Positions 38,834-48,380 of a DNA stretch of 64,000 nucleotides are shown piece by piece (positions within the stretch are counted from its first letter, which is position 1; each line of letters begins with the position of its first letter). The position numbers and the translations under genes were made by a program. The stretch lies in contig NZ_FOXF01000002.1 of assembly GCF_900115655.1 (NCBI RefSeq), positions 83,033 through 147,032 on the forward strand, given 5' to 3'. This stretch comes from Ruminobacter amylophilus (GTDB lineage Bacteria; Pseudomonadota; Gammaproteobacteria; Enterobacterales; Succinivibrionaceae). The notes under the pieces were generated by a model. It did no database searches. It was not told the origin of the DNA and saw nothing but the letters and a program-made list of their open reading frames with translations.

Positions 38834-38861
38834 ATTTTACAGAATGATTTTTTTAAGTCAA
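38834..38861 (-). promoter_or_regulatory. Promoter of the tRNA Phe-Thr-Phe operon
   Basis: Minus strand: -35 TTGACT (plus 38856-38861), 16 bases, -10 TAAAAT (plus 38834-38839), then a GC-rich discriminator (AGCCCC) typical of stringently controlled stable-RNA promoters. Confidence 0.8.
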
Positions 38862-39346
38862 ATATTTTTTGTGTTTTTTTGTGATTTTACGGCTGTTTGT
38901 ATAAATATTACCCTAAATATGTGTAATGTGTCGTTATTTTAGCCTTTTCTCTTCTTTGGGTCATGTGTGTGCCTGCAGTTTACCATAAAACGTCTCTGAT
39001 TAATGTGTTACTGAACAGGCAGATAAAAGTCAGGTGTATGGATATGTCCGGTGAGGCGGGATGAGGTAATAGAAAATGGATACGTCAGGAAAACATGAAT
39101 TCAGAATATCTTATATATTAATCGGGGTCAGCTGAGGACATGAAAATGATATTTCTTATTTCATACCAGAAATATAGTGAATTAACATTTTTTGATTAAA
39201 AAATCGGGATTTTTCTGAAAATAAATGATGTTACGCAAAAAAAAATTTAATGGATAAAATTTGCTAAACGCCTTGATAATCAAGGGATTGCAGTGATTTC
39301 TTTTTAGAATGATGAAAAATTTTTGAAAAAAATTATATAATTCCTA
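38862..39346. other. AT-rich gap before metY, nothing recognised
   Basis: About 480 bases between divergent tRNA and metY promoters. No gene, tRNA or convincing structure seen. Confidence 0.45.
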
Positions 39347-39375
39347 TTGCATTACTATGTAATATTCTGTATAGT
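39347..39375 (+). promoter_or_regulatory. Promoter of metY
   Basis: -35 TTGCAT (39347-39352), 17 bases, -10 TATAGT (39370-39375). It predicts a 5' leader of about 320 bases before the metY ATG. Confidence 0.65.
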
Positions 39376-39700
39376 ATGACTAAACCTATTGGTTGAGTAG
39401 GAAATAAGGAGATAATAAACAAAACAATAAAAAACTCCTGCACAACACGAAAGGTTTACGGATAAAGGAAGTCCGGAATGATTTAAAGTGGAAGTTTTTC
39501 TGCACGTTAATTCAAATAAGATAGTCATAAATAAACATAATAAACAAAAAAGACATTCTGGCTTCCTGTCCGAATAATAAGAAGAAATAATTGAAATACA
39601 TGAGAAGTGCTTTATCAGGAAACTTACGGTCAGTCTGATTAAGTTGATGGTAGGCACAGGAAACAGTTTGAATCTCAGAATGAACCGTAAGGAGATAAAG
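39376..39700 (+). other. Long metY leader
   Basis: About 320 transcribed but non-coding bases. It has a small hairpin (CCTA/TAGG near 39384-39400) and several A-rich stretches, ending in Shine-Dalgarno AAGGAGA. No known SAM riboswitch core or Met-rich leader peptide is visible. A leader this long ahead of a sulfur amino-acid gene may be regulatory. Confidence 0.35.
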
Positions 39701-40981
39701 ATGTCATACAAGTTTGAAACATTACAGTTACATGCAGGTCAGGAAAAACCAGATAGTGCTACCGGTGCAAGAGCGGTACCTATTTACTTAACCTCATCAT
39801 ACGTATTTAACGATTCACAGCATGCCGCAGATCGTTTCGCTTTAAGAGATCCTGGCAATATTTACGGCAGACTGACCAATCCTACCGTTGATGTCCTGGA
39901 ACAGAGAATCACCGCTCTTGAAGGCGGTGTGGGTGCTCTGGCTACCGCTTCCGGTCTTGCTGCAATCACCTATGCCATCCTTACTGCCGTAAGTGGCGGT
40001 CAGAATGTGGTTGCTGCCTCAAACATCTATGGCGGCACCTTTAATCTTCTGGCTCATACTCTTCCTAATTACGGTGTGCAGACCAAGTTTGTGGATCCTG
40101 GTGATCTTGCCGCTTTTGAAGCTGCCATTGATGAAAACACCAGAGCCTTATACGCTGAAACCTTAGGCAATCCTAATTCAGATGTTGCTGATATTGAAGC
40201 TCTGGCAGAAATCGCCCACAGACACAAGATCCCTTTAATCGTGGACAGCACCTTTACTCCTCCGTCAGTATTCAGACCTATTGAACACGGTGCCGATATT
40301 GTCGTTCATTCCGCCACTAAGTTCATAGGCGGCCACGGTACCGTTCTCGGTGGTCTGATTGTGGATTCAGGTAACTTTGACTGGGAAGCTTCAGGTAAGT
40401 ATCCGTCTCTTACTGAACCTAATCCTTCATACCACGGTGTTGTGTTCACCAAGGTTGCAGGCAGAGCCGCATATATTGTGAAGGCTCGTGCAGTATTCCT
40501 GAGAAATACCGGTGCCACACTGTCTCCGTTCCACGCATTCCTGTTCCTTCAGGGACTCGAATCACTGTCTCTCCGTCTTGAAAGACACGTGGAAAATGCT
40601 CTTAAGGTTGTTCAGTTCCTTAACAGTCATCCTAAGGTTCTTAAGGTTAACCATCCTTCAGTAACCACTGATGCAAAGCAGCAGGAACTCTACAAGAAGT
40701 ATTATCCTAACGGAGCAGGTTCAATCTTTACCTTTGAAATTGACGGCGACATCAATGATGCACGAAAGGTGATTGACTCTCTTAAGCTGTTCTCACTTCT
40801 GGCTAATGTCGGTGATGCAAAGTCTCTTGCTATTCATCCGGCCTCAACCACTCATTCACAGCTTAATGAAACTGAACTGCTTGAACACGGTATTAAGCCT
40901 AATACCATCAGATTATCAATCGGTATTGAACATATCGATGACATTATCGAAGATCTGAAGCAGGCTCTTGAAAGTTTCTAA
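39701..40981 (+). CDS. metY: O-acetylhomoserine sulfhydrylase (aminocarboxypropyltransferase)
   Basis: 426 residues from ATG 39701, six bases after AAGGAGA; an in-frame ATG further upstream lacks a good ribosome-binding site. It is a PLP enzyme of the Cys/Met metabolism family: N-terminal [21 protein letters not shown], and the PLP Lys-207 in [11 protein letters not shown]. The length and [10 protein letters not shown] start fit MetY rather than MetB/MetC. It makes homocysteine directly from O-acetylhomoserine and sulfide. The strong codon bias suggests high expression. Confidence 0.92.
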   Translation: MSYKFETLQLHAGQEKPDSATGARAVPIYLTSSYVFNDSQHAADRFALRDPGNIYGRLTNPTVDVLEQRITALEGGVGALATASGLAAITYAILTAVSGGQNVVAASNIYGGTFNLLAHTLPNYGVQTKFVDPGDLAAFEAAIDENTRALYAETLGNPNSDVADIEALAEIAHRHKIPLIVDSTFTPPSVFRPIEHGADIVVHSATKFIGGHGTVLGGLIVDSGNFDWEASGKYPSLTEPNPSYHGVVFTKVAGRAAYIVKARAVFLRNTGATLSPFHAFLFLQGLESLSLRLERHVENALKVVQFLNSHPKVLKVNHPSVTTDAKQQELYKKYYPNGAGSIFTFEIDGDINDARKVIDSLKLFSLLANVGDAKSLAIHPASTTHSQLNETELLEHGIKPNTIRLSIGIEHIDDIIEDLKQALESF

Positions 40982-41010
40982 TCCTGAAACGTAAAACCTG
41001 ATCGTCATGA

Positions 41011-41044
41011 AAACAGGTCTGAGGAGTTTTCCTCAGACCTGTTT
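41011..41044. terminator. Bidirectional terminator between metY and the alcohol dehydrogenase gene
   Basis: Stem AAACAGGTCTGAGGA/TCCTCAGACCTGTTT with a four-base loop. It serves convergent transcription units. Confidence 0.9.
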
Positions 41045-41061
41045 GTTATTCTGAAAAAAGT

Positions 41062-42240
41062 TTAACGGTATGCTTTTTCAAAAATACCGGCAATTTCCTC
41101 ATCGGTTGTTTCAGCCGGGTCAAAGGCAAACAGAACGCCCATTGTGGCTCTGGCGTTTTTCGCGAGAGTCATGCATTCTTCCTTTCTGATGCCGAAATCA
41201 GACATTTTAAGATCGGCAACACCGCATTCCTCCTGGAGTTTTACCAGAGCAGTAATGAAATCCTGCGGCTTGTCGGCATCGTTCATCCCAAGAAATCTGG
41301 CCATGTCTATAAATCTTTCGTCACAGACATGCTTATCGATCCAGAACTGGAAGTAGGCTTTTGACAGCATGATTAGGCCTGCACCGTGAGGCAGTTCAGG
41401 GTGATATGCACTCATGGCATGTTCCATGGAATGTTCACTCGAGCATGCCACGCAGAGCATGGAGTAACCGGACATGGTATTGGCGAAGGCCACAGCTTCA
41501 CGGGCCTCAATATCATTGCCGTCTTTCACGGCTCTGGCCAGGTATTTGCCTATTTTTTCAATAGCGGAACGTTCAACCATATCGCTCATGAGACTGTGAC
41601 GGCAGGAGATATATCCTTCAAGGGAATGGCAGAGAGCGTCGAATCCCTGATAGGCGGTAAATTTCGGCGGTACGGTAACCATCAGTTCCGGATCAACTAT
41701 TGCCAGCGTGGCAAACATTGAGTCATATCCGCCGACTCCGATTTTTTCATGAGTGTCGGTTTTGGTGATTACACCGGCTTCGTCAACTTCAGACCCTGTT
41801 CCAGCGGAAGTGGTTATGGCTACCCACGGAAGAGGTTCGTTTACGAGAGGGAGTCCTTTGCCGGTTTCACCGAAGGCATAGTCCCAGAGATCTTCTGAAG
41901 GCTGGGTGGCAAGCATGGCAATGTTTTTGGCCGCGTCCATTACTGAACCCCCGCCAAGAGCTACCACAAAATCACAGCCGTTGCTTTTTGCAGCTCTGGC
42001 TCCGTCTTCCACCATTTCCTTTAACGGATTGGCTCCGATACCGTTGAATACAACTGCTTCACATCCTGCCAGTCTGAGCTGTTCCCTGGTTCTGTCAAGT
42101 GAACCGCTTACAATGGTGGACTTGCCGTTGGAAATTACCAGCAGTGCTTTTTTTCCCGGTAACTTGTGTTCATGCATTCTGTTCAGGGCACCGCATCCGA
42201 ATATAACCCTTGTCGGACAGAAAAAGTTATAAGACGTCAT
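41062..42240 (-). CDS. Iron-containing alcohol dehydrogenase (butanol dehydrogenase-like)
   Basis: 392 residues from ATG 42240, eight bases after GGAG. A longer frame to 42339 lacks a ribosome-binding site and adds a non-family N-terminus. The N-terminus FFCPTRVIFGCGALNRM and GGGSVMDAAKNIAM are the NAD(P)-binding part of group III ADHs. The metal ligands are in FDALCHSLEG and HSMEHAMSAYHPELPHG. The family is close to BDH/YqhD-type aldehyde reductases; the physiological substrate is not decided. Monocistronic. Confidence 0.9.
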   Translation of the reverse strand: MTSYNFFCPTRVIFGCGALNRMHEHKLPGKKALLVISNGKSTIVSGSLDRTREQLRLAGCEAVVFNGIGANPLKEMVEDGARAAKSNGCDFVVALGGGSVMDAAKNIAMLATQPSEDLWDYAFGETGKGLPLVNEPLPWVAITTSAGTGSEVDEAGVITKTDTHEKIGVGGYDSMFATLAIVDPELMVTVPPKFTAYQGFDALCHSLEGYISCRHSLMSDMVERSAIEKIGKYLARAVKDGNDIEAREAVAFANTMSGYSMLCVACSSEHSMEHAMSAYHPELPHGAGLIMLSKAYFQFWIDKHVCDERFIDMARFLGMNDADKPQDFITALVKLQEECGVADLKMSDFGIRKEECMTLAKNARATMGVLFAFDPAETTDEEIAGIFEKAYR

Positions 42241-42523
42241 TGATTGATCTCCAAAAATCGTGTCTGGGCATGCATCTTCTTTATCGACGCACGAGAGAGT
42301 GTACTCCGGGTGATATGCGGAATACGTGATTATAAGCATAAGGTACGATTCACGTCAGATACAACAACAGTCGGATACGGTTTGTTGTTTTTGCGGATGT
42401 ATTCACAGAGAATTACAGAAGCTGAAAAAGACGCCGGTGATATGAACGGATTATGTTTATCCGGCTGCAATTTTAATCCTCTTCTGCGAATATGTTGATT
42501 AACATTGCAGCCTGTACTGACCA

Positions 42524-42967
42524 TTAGTAGACGTGCTGGTCGATAAGATCGTTGCAGTGGTTCAGAAGATTGTCCACAAGAAATTCAGCCGAGGTGGTAT
42601 ATCCGTAACCGAACACTTCACCGTCATCATAATGGGATATGATTAAATTCTTGTTCCTGTCCTGCTTTAAAACGAGGTGATATCTGTTTTCATCCTTGTC
42701 AGCTATTTCCATATCCTGTGATACAGCGGCTTCGAAAAAAGGATTGTTGTAGATTTCTGACCAGTCCGCCAGTGTTGAAAAAAATACAAGTCTCGCACCT
42801 GTTTTAGGATGAGATAATGTCGCACCTTTGAAGTGATACGGATTATGACCGTTCATTGTCCTTGAGTAAGGTTCGTTGTAGGTAAATTCACAGACTTCCT
42901 TTGAGCCGCATCCTGTTATCAGCAACAACGTTGTCAGGCAGGAAAATAACAGCAGATCTTTCAGCAT
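42524..42967 (-). CDS. Small lipoprotein, unrecognised
   Basis: 147 residues. Signal peptide with lipobox LITGC (Cys near residue 20) and a GSKE start of the mature part. The residue after Cys is Gly, not Asp, so outer-membrane sorting is expected. The mature domain has no known family; it contains HPKTGARLVFFSTLADWSEI and a Cys near the C-terminus (HCNDL) that could pair with the Cys of VCEFTY. Single gene. Confidence 0.78.
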   Translation of the reverse strand: MLKDLLLFSCLTTLLLITGCGSKEVCEFTYNEPYSRTMNGHNPYHFKGATLSHPKTGARLVFFSTLADWSEIYNNPFFEAAVSQDMEIADKDENRYHLVLKQDRNKNLIISHYDDGEVFGYGYTTSAEFLVDNLLNHCNDLIDQHVY

Positions 42968-43434
42968 TTTTATTTGTTCCTTTTATTTATGACTGAGTTT
43001 TCAGAAAGTATACATTATGTGATACAGAGTTGTTTAATAATTTTTTCATGACAGATGCGAAATAATCTGCTAGGATTAGCGACTATTTTTACGACAGATA
43101 GTATATACTGTCTTTATCTGCCTGAGCGTTTCTGCTGATTATTAAGATTCGTATCCACAATTTTTTTACTTTTTCTCTGAGAGCCATTCGTTTTTTATCA
43201 TGGTTTCCTGTTTTTGTTGGTGATTTTCTGTTTAATCAGGCAATGTCATCAGGTTTTATAATTTTATTCAACGGCCGGGACAGCGGTGTGTTTTTGACCG
43301 GATTTATAACTTTGTCATGATTTGAATAACAAAAGGAACGTGCTGAAGGCATGAAATCATGATTTCACCCCGTGTGCATGTCATCGGTAAGACATGTCTG
43401 TATTTACAACTTAATAATAATCAAAGAGAACAGC
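42968..43434 (+). other. Gap between the lipoprotein gene and rnr
   Basis: Divergent upstream region, AT-rich. It contains GACAG/CTGTC flanking a TATATA-rich centre (43093-43112). Neither a clear promoter nor a gene was placed. The rnr ATG at 43435 has AAAGAGAA upstream. Confidence 0.4.
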
Positions 43435-46347
43435 ATGAGCGTGAAAAAAGAATCCAATAAGAAAGAAGCAAAAGTTAAAGAAGACAATCAGAAAAAAATA
43501 ATTAAAAACAGACCGGAAAACAATAGTGGAAATAATCTGCCCGACAGCGGAGTAACCGATCTGCTTTCACTTTATTTCGGGGAAAGTGTGGCCAATTCAG
43601 TTGAGGCGGCGGACAAGTTCGACAGGAAACAGTCATCAGAAAGCGGAAAATCACGGGTAAAGGCCGGAAAAAAGAAGTCTGAGTCAGAAAAAAAATCTGT
43701 TTCTTCAGAAGATAAAATAAAGGATAAACTACCGGCTGATACCGTTACTGGCGACGCTGAAAATGCCGAATTAGGTGAACTTATTGTTTATGCCGCCGAA
43801 AGAACAATTATAAAGGCGAAAAAGGATATCGCTTTATCACAGGATGTTCTTAACAGTACGGACCGCGATTACTTTAATTCGCTGAAGAAAATTATCATAA
43901 AGCAGAATTCATCAGTTTCCTGTGATTTAAGATTAATAAAGAAAATCTGGCAGACAATGGTAGAAAACGGAGTACTTACTCCGCTTGCTCTGGGCGACAA
44001 GTCAATTATGCTTCCGGCTGACGCTTTGGAAAAACGTGTCGGAAAGGTGTTTATCGAATACGAAAAAATTCCGGAAATTGACGTTGTTTACTATTCCAAC
44101 AAGCTTGAAACTGAAGATCAGGAAAGCTGTATTCTTTATCTGCCTGATAACTCCGTTTTTCACGGTGATAAGGTTGAATGCCTGTATAACCGCAGAACCG
44201 GAATAGCATATTACGTTTCCACTGTCGAAGAGCATAATCTTGTTCTCGGCCGCTGGCGCAAAACCAAGGATCATGCCGTGCTTTATCCGGAGGATCCACG
44301 TTTCGGCGGACGCCATTTTTCGTTCAGAAAACTATCCGATGTCGATGGCATCGGGATGGGGAGTATTGTTATCTGCCGTATCGTGAAACGTTCCACCACC
44401 GGCAGTTATATCGTTGAGGTTGAGCACGATCTTAAAGACGGTGCCCGTCTTGACAGCAGAATTCAGATTGCCATTCTGAACAACGGTATTCCTCACGAAT
44501 GGAATACGGCGGTTAAAAAGCAGGTTGACAATATTCCTGACGAGGTGCTTGAAAAGGACAAGGATAAAAATAAGCGTGTTGATCTTACGGAACTGCCTCT
44601 GGTAACCATTGACGGTGAGGATGCCAGAGACTTCGATGATGCCGTTTACTGTCGCAGGGAGGGAAGCGGGTTCAGACTGTTTGTGGCCATAGCCGACGTT
44701 TCCTTCTATGTGCGTAACGGATCTCCTCTGGACAACGAGGCAAAGCACAGAGGAACCTCAATCTACTTCCCTAATTACGTGGTGCCGATGCTTCCTGAAA
44801 AGCTGTCAAACGGTCTGTGTTCCCTGAATCCTCATGTGGACAGACTCTGCATGGTATGTGAAGTTCTGGTGAAAAAGGGCGGAGAACTGGGAGAATACAA
44901 ATTCTATCCTGCGGTAATGAATTCCCATGCAAGACTTACCTATACTCAGGTGGCATCAGTTCTCAGCGGAGAGGAGGTGACTGATCCTGAAATAGTTCCT
45001 CTGAAGCAGGATCTCCTGAATCTTTATGATCTGTACAAGGAACTCAAACTGAACAGAGTCAATCGCGGAGGCATTGAGTTTGAAGGCAGTGAGGTAAGAT
45101 TCGTGTTTGATGAAAATCAGCAGATTACCGATATCCTTCCTGTGGTGCGCAATGATGCACATATGCTTATCGAAGAATGTATGATTGCCGCCAACGTGTG
45201 TGCAGCCGATTTCGTGGAAAAAAGCAAAGGGTTCACACTCTTCCGTGTCCATCCAAAGCCAGCCTCGCTGAAGGTGACCGCATTCAGAAACTTTATTGCC
45301 ATGTATGGTCTGAGCCTTGACGGCGGTGAGGTTCCGGAAAGCAGTGATTATGCGGCTTTTGCAAAGAAGATAGAAGGTAATCCTTATCAGAGCGTTCTTC
45401 AGATTATGATGCTTCGTTCACTGGCACTTGCTACCTACACTCCTGAAAATGAAGGCCATTTCGGTCTGGCGCTGGGGCATTATGCGCATTTTACCTCTCC
45501 AATCAGAAGATACCCTGATTTGCAGCTTCATCGTGAAATCAAATATCTTTTAGGTAAAAACGGGATGTTTTCCTCAAGTCTGGCAACTTCGCTCGGAGCC
45601 AAAAAGTACGAACTGCCTGAACTGACTGTACTTTCAGAGTCATGTAATACCACTGAACGCCGTGCGGACAAGGTCAGCGGGGAAGTAGAAATGGCGCTGA
45701 AGGCCAAGTTCATGGAAAAATTCATTGGCAAGAATCTGCCGGGGGTGGTAGTTAACGTGACTTCCTTCGGGCTGTTCGTGAAAATTGAAAAATTCAATGT
45801 TGACGGTATGATTCATGTATCGGAAATTTCCAAGAACAACTTTATGACCTTCGATGAATCATCAATGCGTCTTGTTGCGGAAAGATCCGGTTTTTCCGTT
45901 GGACTGGGCGAAACCATAACCGTGGTCATAACTTCCGTTAATACGGATGACGGCAAGATTACCATGATTCCGGCACCGGGAACTTTCGGTAAAAACAGAG
46001 TTTCCCTCAACGAGGAGGCCAGAAAGACCGTAGGCGAGTATCAGGGAACCGATGCTGTTGACAATCAGTCAGTCAATCAGGCTGTAAGAAAATCCATGGC
46101 CATATGGAATAATGTCGACAAGCTTGATGATGAACTTATGGAATCCGTTGTGAGCGTTAGCAGGGTTAAGGCCGCTCCACATGCAAGTATTACCAAAAAG
46201 GTTAAGACCGGGACAGAGAGCGGAACAAAGAAATCTAAATCTAAGAGTACGGTAAAACCGGCAGCTTCCGGAAAGAAGACACAGGGCGGAAAGCCTGCTT
46301 TAAACCGCAGGAATTCAAGAGCCGGAAGTAAAGGTCTGAAACAGTAA
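43435..46347 (+). CDS. rnr: RNase R, 3'-5' exoribonuclease
   Basis: 970 residues from ATG 43435 (813 in E. coli). The N-terminal ~110 residues are Lys/Ser/Glu-rich and low complexity. Then come cold-shock-like domains, the RNB catalytic domain with DGEDARDFDDAVY (about residues 393-405, metal-binding Asp cluster), an S1 domain (GVVVNVTSFGLFVKI, from ~764) and a Lys/Ser-rich basic tail. It degrades structured RNA and takes part in rRNA and tmRNA quality control. Both tails are longer than usual. In E. coli rnr is directly followed by rlmB; here aspC lies between them. Confidence 0.95.
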   Translation: MSVKKESNKKEAKVKEDNQKKIIKNRPENNSGNNLPDSGVTDLLSLYFGESVANSVEAADKFDRKQSSESGKSRVKAGKKKSESEKKSVSSEDKIKDKLPADTVTGDAENAELGELIVYAAERTIIKAKKDIALSQDVLNSTDRDYFNSLKKIIIKQNSSVSCDLRLIKKIWQTMVENGVLTPLALGDKSIMLPADALEKRVGKVFIEYEKIPEIDVVYYSNKLETEDQESCILYLPDNSVFHGDKVECLYNRRTGIAYYVSTVEEHNLVLGRWRKTKDHAVLYPEDPRFGGRHFSFRKLSDVDGIGMGSIVICRIVKRSTTGSYIVEVEHDLKDGARLDSRIQIAILNNGIPHEWNTAVKKQVDNIPDEVLEKDKDKNKRVDLTELPLVTIDGEDARDFDDAVYCRREGSGFRLFVAIADVSFYVRNGSPLDNEAKHRGTSIYFPNYVVPMLPEKLSNGLCSLNPHVDRLCMVCEVLVKKGGELGEYKFYPAVMNSHARLTYTQVASVLSGEEVTDPEIVPLKQDLLNLYDLYKELKLNRVNRGGIEFEGSEVRFVFDENQQITDILPVVRNDAHMLIEECMIAANVCAADFVEKSKGFTLFRVHPKPASLKVTAFRNFIAMYGLSLDGGEVPESSDYAAFAKKIEGNPYQSVLQIMMLRSLALATYTPENEGHFGLALGHYAHFTSPIRRYPDLQLHREIKYLLGKNGMFSSSLATSLGAKKYELPELTVLSESCNTTERRADKVSGEVEMALKAKFMEKFIGKNLPGVVVNVTSFGLFVKIEKFNVDGMIHVSEISKNNFMTFDESSMRLVAERSGFSVGLGETITVVITSVNTDDGKITMIPAPGTFGKNRVSLNEEARKTVGEYQGTDAVDNQSVNQAVRKSMAIWNNVDKLDDELMESVVSVSRVKAAPHASITKKVKTGTESGTKKSKSKSTVKPAASGKKTQGGKPALNRRNSRAGSKGLKQ

Positions 46348-46372
46348 CAGGAGGAATCTCACGTATACATCG

Positions 46373-46408
46373 ACAGCCGCAATCATCCTGTATCCCTGCG
46401 GCTGTTTC
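46373..46408 (+). terminator. Likely terminator after rnr
   Basis: Stem ACAGCCGCA/TGCGGCTGT with a 15-base loop, followed by TTTC. Moderate quality. Confidence 0.6.
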
Positions 46409-46542
46409 ATCAGAGGATATTGTTACTGAACTGATGAGTTCAACAGATTTTGTGAGGTTGCGGCAAAGCCTGTGAAGAGAAGAAAAATTGGTCTGTAAAG
46501 TATGATACTGTTTCGAATTACATGTTTTGTCTGATTGTATGA
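46409..46542 (+). other. Segment between two terminators
   Basis: About 134 bases between the rnr hairpin and the second terminator. No gene with a ribosome-binding site. Could be spacer or a small RNA. Confidence 0.3.
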
Positions 46543-46577
46543 AAGCTTCGTTTCAGAAGATGAAACGGAGCTTTTTT
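46543..46577 (+). terminator. Terminator upstream of aspC
   Basis: Stem AAGCTTCGTTTC/GAAACGGAGCTT with one T-G pair, seven-base loop, and six T. Confidence 0.85.
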
Positions 46578-46766
46578 ATAATGAAGATATGATATGAAAG
46601 TGAAAAGAATATCTCAATTTTTAGAAAAGAGCCTGTAAAAGCCTCAAATCACTGAATCCGTAATTCCGGTCAGCCCGACGTAGGGATTAAACGAATGTAA
46701 AACTGCATTAATCAGGATAAAAATTTTTGATGAAATTATGACATTGCTCCCACAGTTTTTTATGTT

Positions 46767-46782
46767 GTGATATAATTATCAC
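46767..46782 (+). promoter_or_regulatory. aspC promoter -10 inside a palindrome
   Basis: GTGATA-TAAT-TATCAC, an inverted repeat whose centre holds the -10 TATAAT (46771-46776). No good -35 is present at 17 bases; TTGCTC is 21 bases upstream. The half-sites equal those of the palindrome at 19096-19109, with a spacer of four instead of two bases. The leader to the aspC ATG is about 140 bases. Confidence 0.4.
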
Positions 46783-46923
46783 CAATTTTTTGAGTGTCAT
46801 CTTTGAACGGTACATTCAGCCTTATGTTTCAATGCATAAATAAGCTTTACCGGCATCAGCATAGTATGACTTCAGTCGAAAGAAAAAATAACACAGGTAT
46901 TTCCTATTTATAAGGGTATAAAC

Positions 46924-48123
46924 ATGTTTTTTGAAAAAATCGTTGCAGCTCCTGCAGATCCTATTCTTGGTTTAACCGAAGAATTTAAGAATGATCCACG
47001 TACTGATAAGATTAACCTCGGTGTAGGTATCTACAAGACCAATGAAGGCGTAACTCCTATTCTTAAGTGTGTTAAGAAGGCTGAAGAAATCATTCTTAAG
47101 GAAGAAACCACCAAGAGCTATCTGCCAATCGTTGGTACTCCTGAATACGGTAAGCTCGTAAGAGAACTGGTTTTCGGTGCTGACAGCGAAGTTATCGCTT
47201 CAGATCGTGCCCGTACTACTCAGGCTCCAGGCGGTACCGGTGCTTTAAGAGTAGGTGCTGATTTCTTAAAGCAGCAGAACGTAACCGGCAAGATCTGGAT
47301 TTCCGATCCAACCTGGGCTAACCACTTCCAGGTATTCGGCAAGGCTGGTCTTGAAACCGCTAAGTACAGATACTACGACAAGAACACCCGTGCTCTTGAT
47401 TTCGAAGGTATGAAGGCAGATCTCAAGAATGCCAAAGCCGGCGATGCAGTATTACTTCACGCCTGCTGTCACAATCCGTCAGGTATGGATCCAAACGCTG
47501 CTCAGTGGGAAGAACTCGCTAAGCTCGTTGCTGAACTCAAGCTTCTTCCATTCTTTGATTTCGCTTACCAGGGCTTTGGTAACGGTATTGAAGAAGATGC
47601 TTTCGGTATCCGTACTTTCCTGAAGTACAACAAGGAAGTTTTAGTTGCAAGTTCATTCTCTAAGAACTTCGGTCTTTACAATGAACGTATCGGTGCTTTA
47701 ACCGTTGTTTCTGCTGATAAGGAAACTGCTGACCGCGTATTCTCTCAGGTTAAGATTGCAGTACGTGCCAACATTTCAAATCCTCCAGCTCACGGTGCAA
47801 AGATTGTTACCACTGTTCTGTCAAACCCTGAACTTCGTGCTGAATGGGTTGCCGAAGTTGCTGAAATGCGTGACCGTATCAAGAACATGCGTGAACTTTT
47901 CGTGTCAAAGCTTAATTCTTTAGGCTGTGCCGTAGATTTCAGCTTCATCAATACCCAGTACGGTATGTTCTCTTTCTCAGGTTTATCTCCTGAACAGGTT
48001 GCAACCTTAAAGAAAGATTACGGTATCTACATGGTAGGTAACGGCCGTATCAGTGTTGCAGGTATCACCACCTCTAACATCGATGCTTTATGCAAGGCAA
48101 TTTACGAAGTACTTCAGAAGTAA
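46924..48123 (+). CDS. aspC: Aspartate aminotransferase
   Basis: 399 residues, matching class I AspC along the whole length (APADPILGLTEEF, LGVGIYKT, TQAPGGTGALRVGADF, HNPSGMDP). The PLP Lys is residue 247 in SSFSKNFGLYNER; the Arg residue binding the substrate carboxylate is in the C-terminal part (GNGRISVAG). It interconverts aspartate/2-oxoglutarate and oxaloacetate/glutamate, feeding fumarate respiration. TyrB-like activity is possible. The biased codons suggest high expression. Own promoter and terminator. Confidence 0.95.
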   Translation: MFFEKIVAAPADPILGLTEEFKNDPRTDKINLGVGIYKTNEGVTPILKCVKKAEEIILKEETTKSYLPIVGTPEYGKLVRELVFGADSEVIASDRARTTQAPGGTGALRVGADFLKQQNVTGKIWISDPTWANHFQVFGKAGLETAKYRYYDKNTRALDFEGMKADLKNAKAGDAVLLHACCHNPSGMDPNAAQWEELAKLVAELKLLPFFDFAYQGFGNGIEEDAFGIRTFLKYNKEVLVASSFSKNFGLYNERIGALTVVSADKETADRVFSQVKIAVRANISNPPAHGAKIVTTVLSNPELRAEWVAEVAEMRDRIKNMRELFVSKLNSLGCAVDFSFINTQYGMFSFSGLSPEQVATLKKDYGIYMVGNGRISVAGITTSNIDALCKAIYEVLQK

Positions 48124-48166
48124 TATTCTGAATACTGATTACCACTTGAATTGATGGTATGACCGT

Positions 48167-48198
48167 AATCCGCCGGCCAGTTCTCTGACCGGCGGATT
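48167..48198 (+). terminator. Terminator after aspC
   Basis: Stem AATCCGCCGG/CCGGCGGATT with a 12-base loop, followed by ATATATAT rather than a T-run. Confidence 0.7.
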
Positions 48199-48199
48199 A

Positions 48200-48260
48200 T
48201 ATATATGCAAGTCCTTCTTCCTGTAAATTTCCGTTACTGATTAGAGGATTTGCATATATA
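48200..48260 (+). repeat. Long inverted repeat upstream of rlmB
   Basis: TATATATGCAAGTCC (48200-48214) pairs with GGATTTGCATATATA (48246-48260): 15 bp with one G-T pair and a 31-base loop. It touches the aspC terminator and lies ~120 bases before the rlmB ATG. Confidence 0.8.
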
Positions 48261-48380
48261 AGAAGACGCTGATGTTTTTCACAGATATGTATTAACAGTG
48301 ATGCGTTGTTTTCGCCATGCAGGGACAGAAGGTTTCTTGAAATATACCATCTGCGTCCCGCTTTTATTTCCGGAGAATTT

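Noticed and set aside
39376..39700. SAM riboswitch or Met-rich leader peptide upstream of metY
   Set aside because: No conserved SAM-I or SAM-II core and no methionine codon run was found.
39355..39711. 118-codon minus-strand frame over the metY leader
   Set aside because: Hydrophobic translation of AT-rich sequence, antisense to the metY promoter and start, with no ribosome-binding site.
42241..42339. N-terminal extension of the iron alcohol dehydrogenase
   Set aside because: The downstream ATG at 42240 has a good Shine-Dalgarno and the family-typical N-terminus; the extension is Cys-rich and non-homologous.
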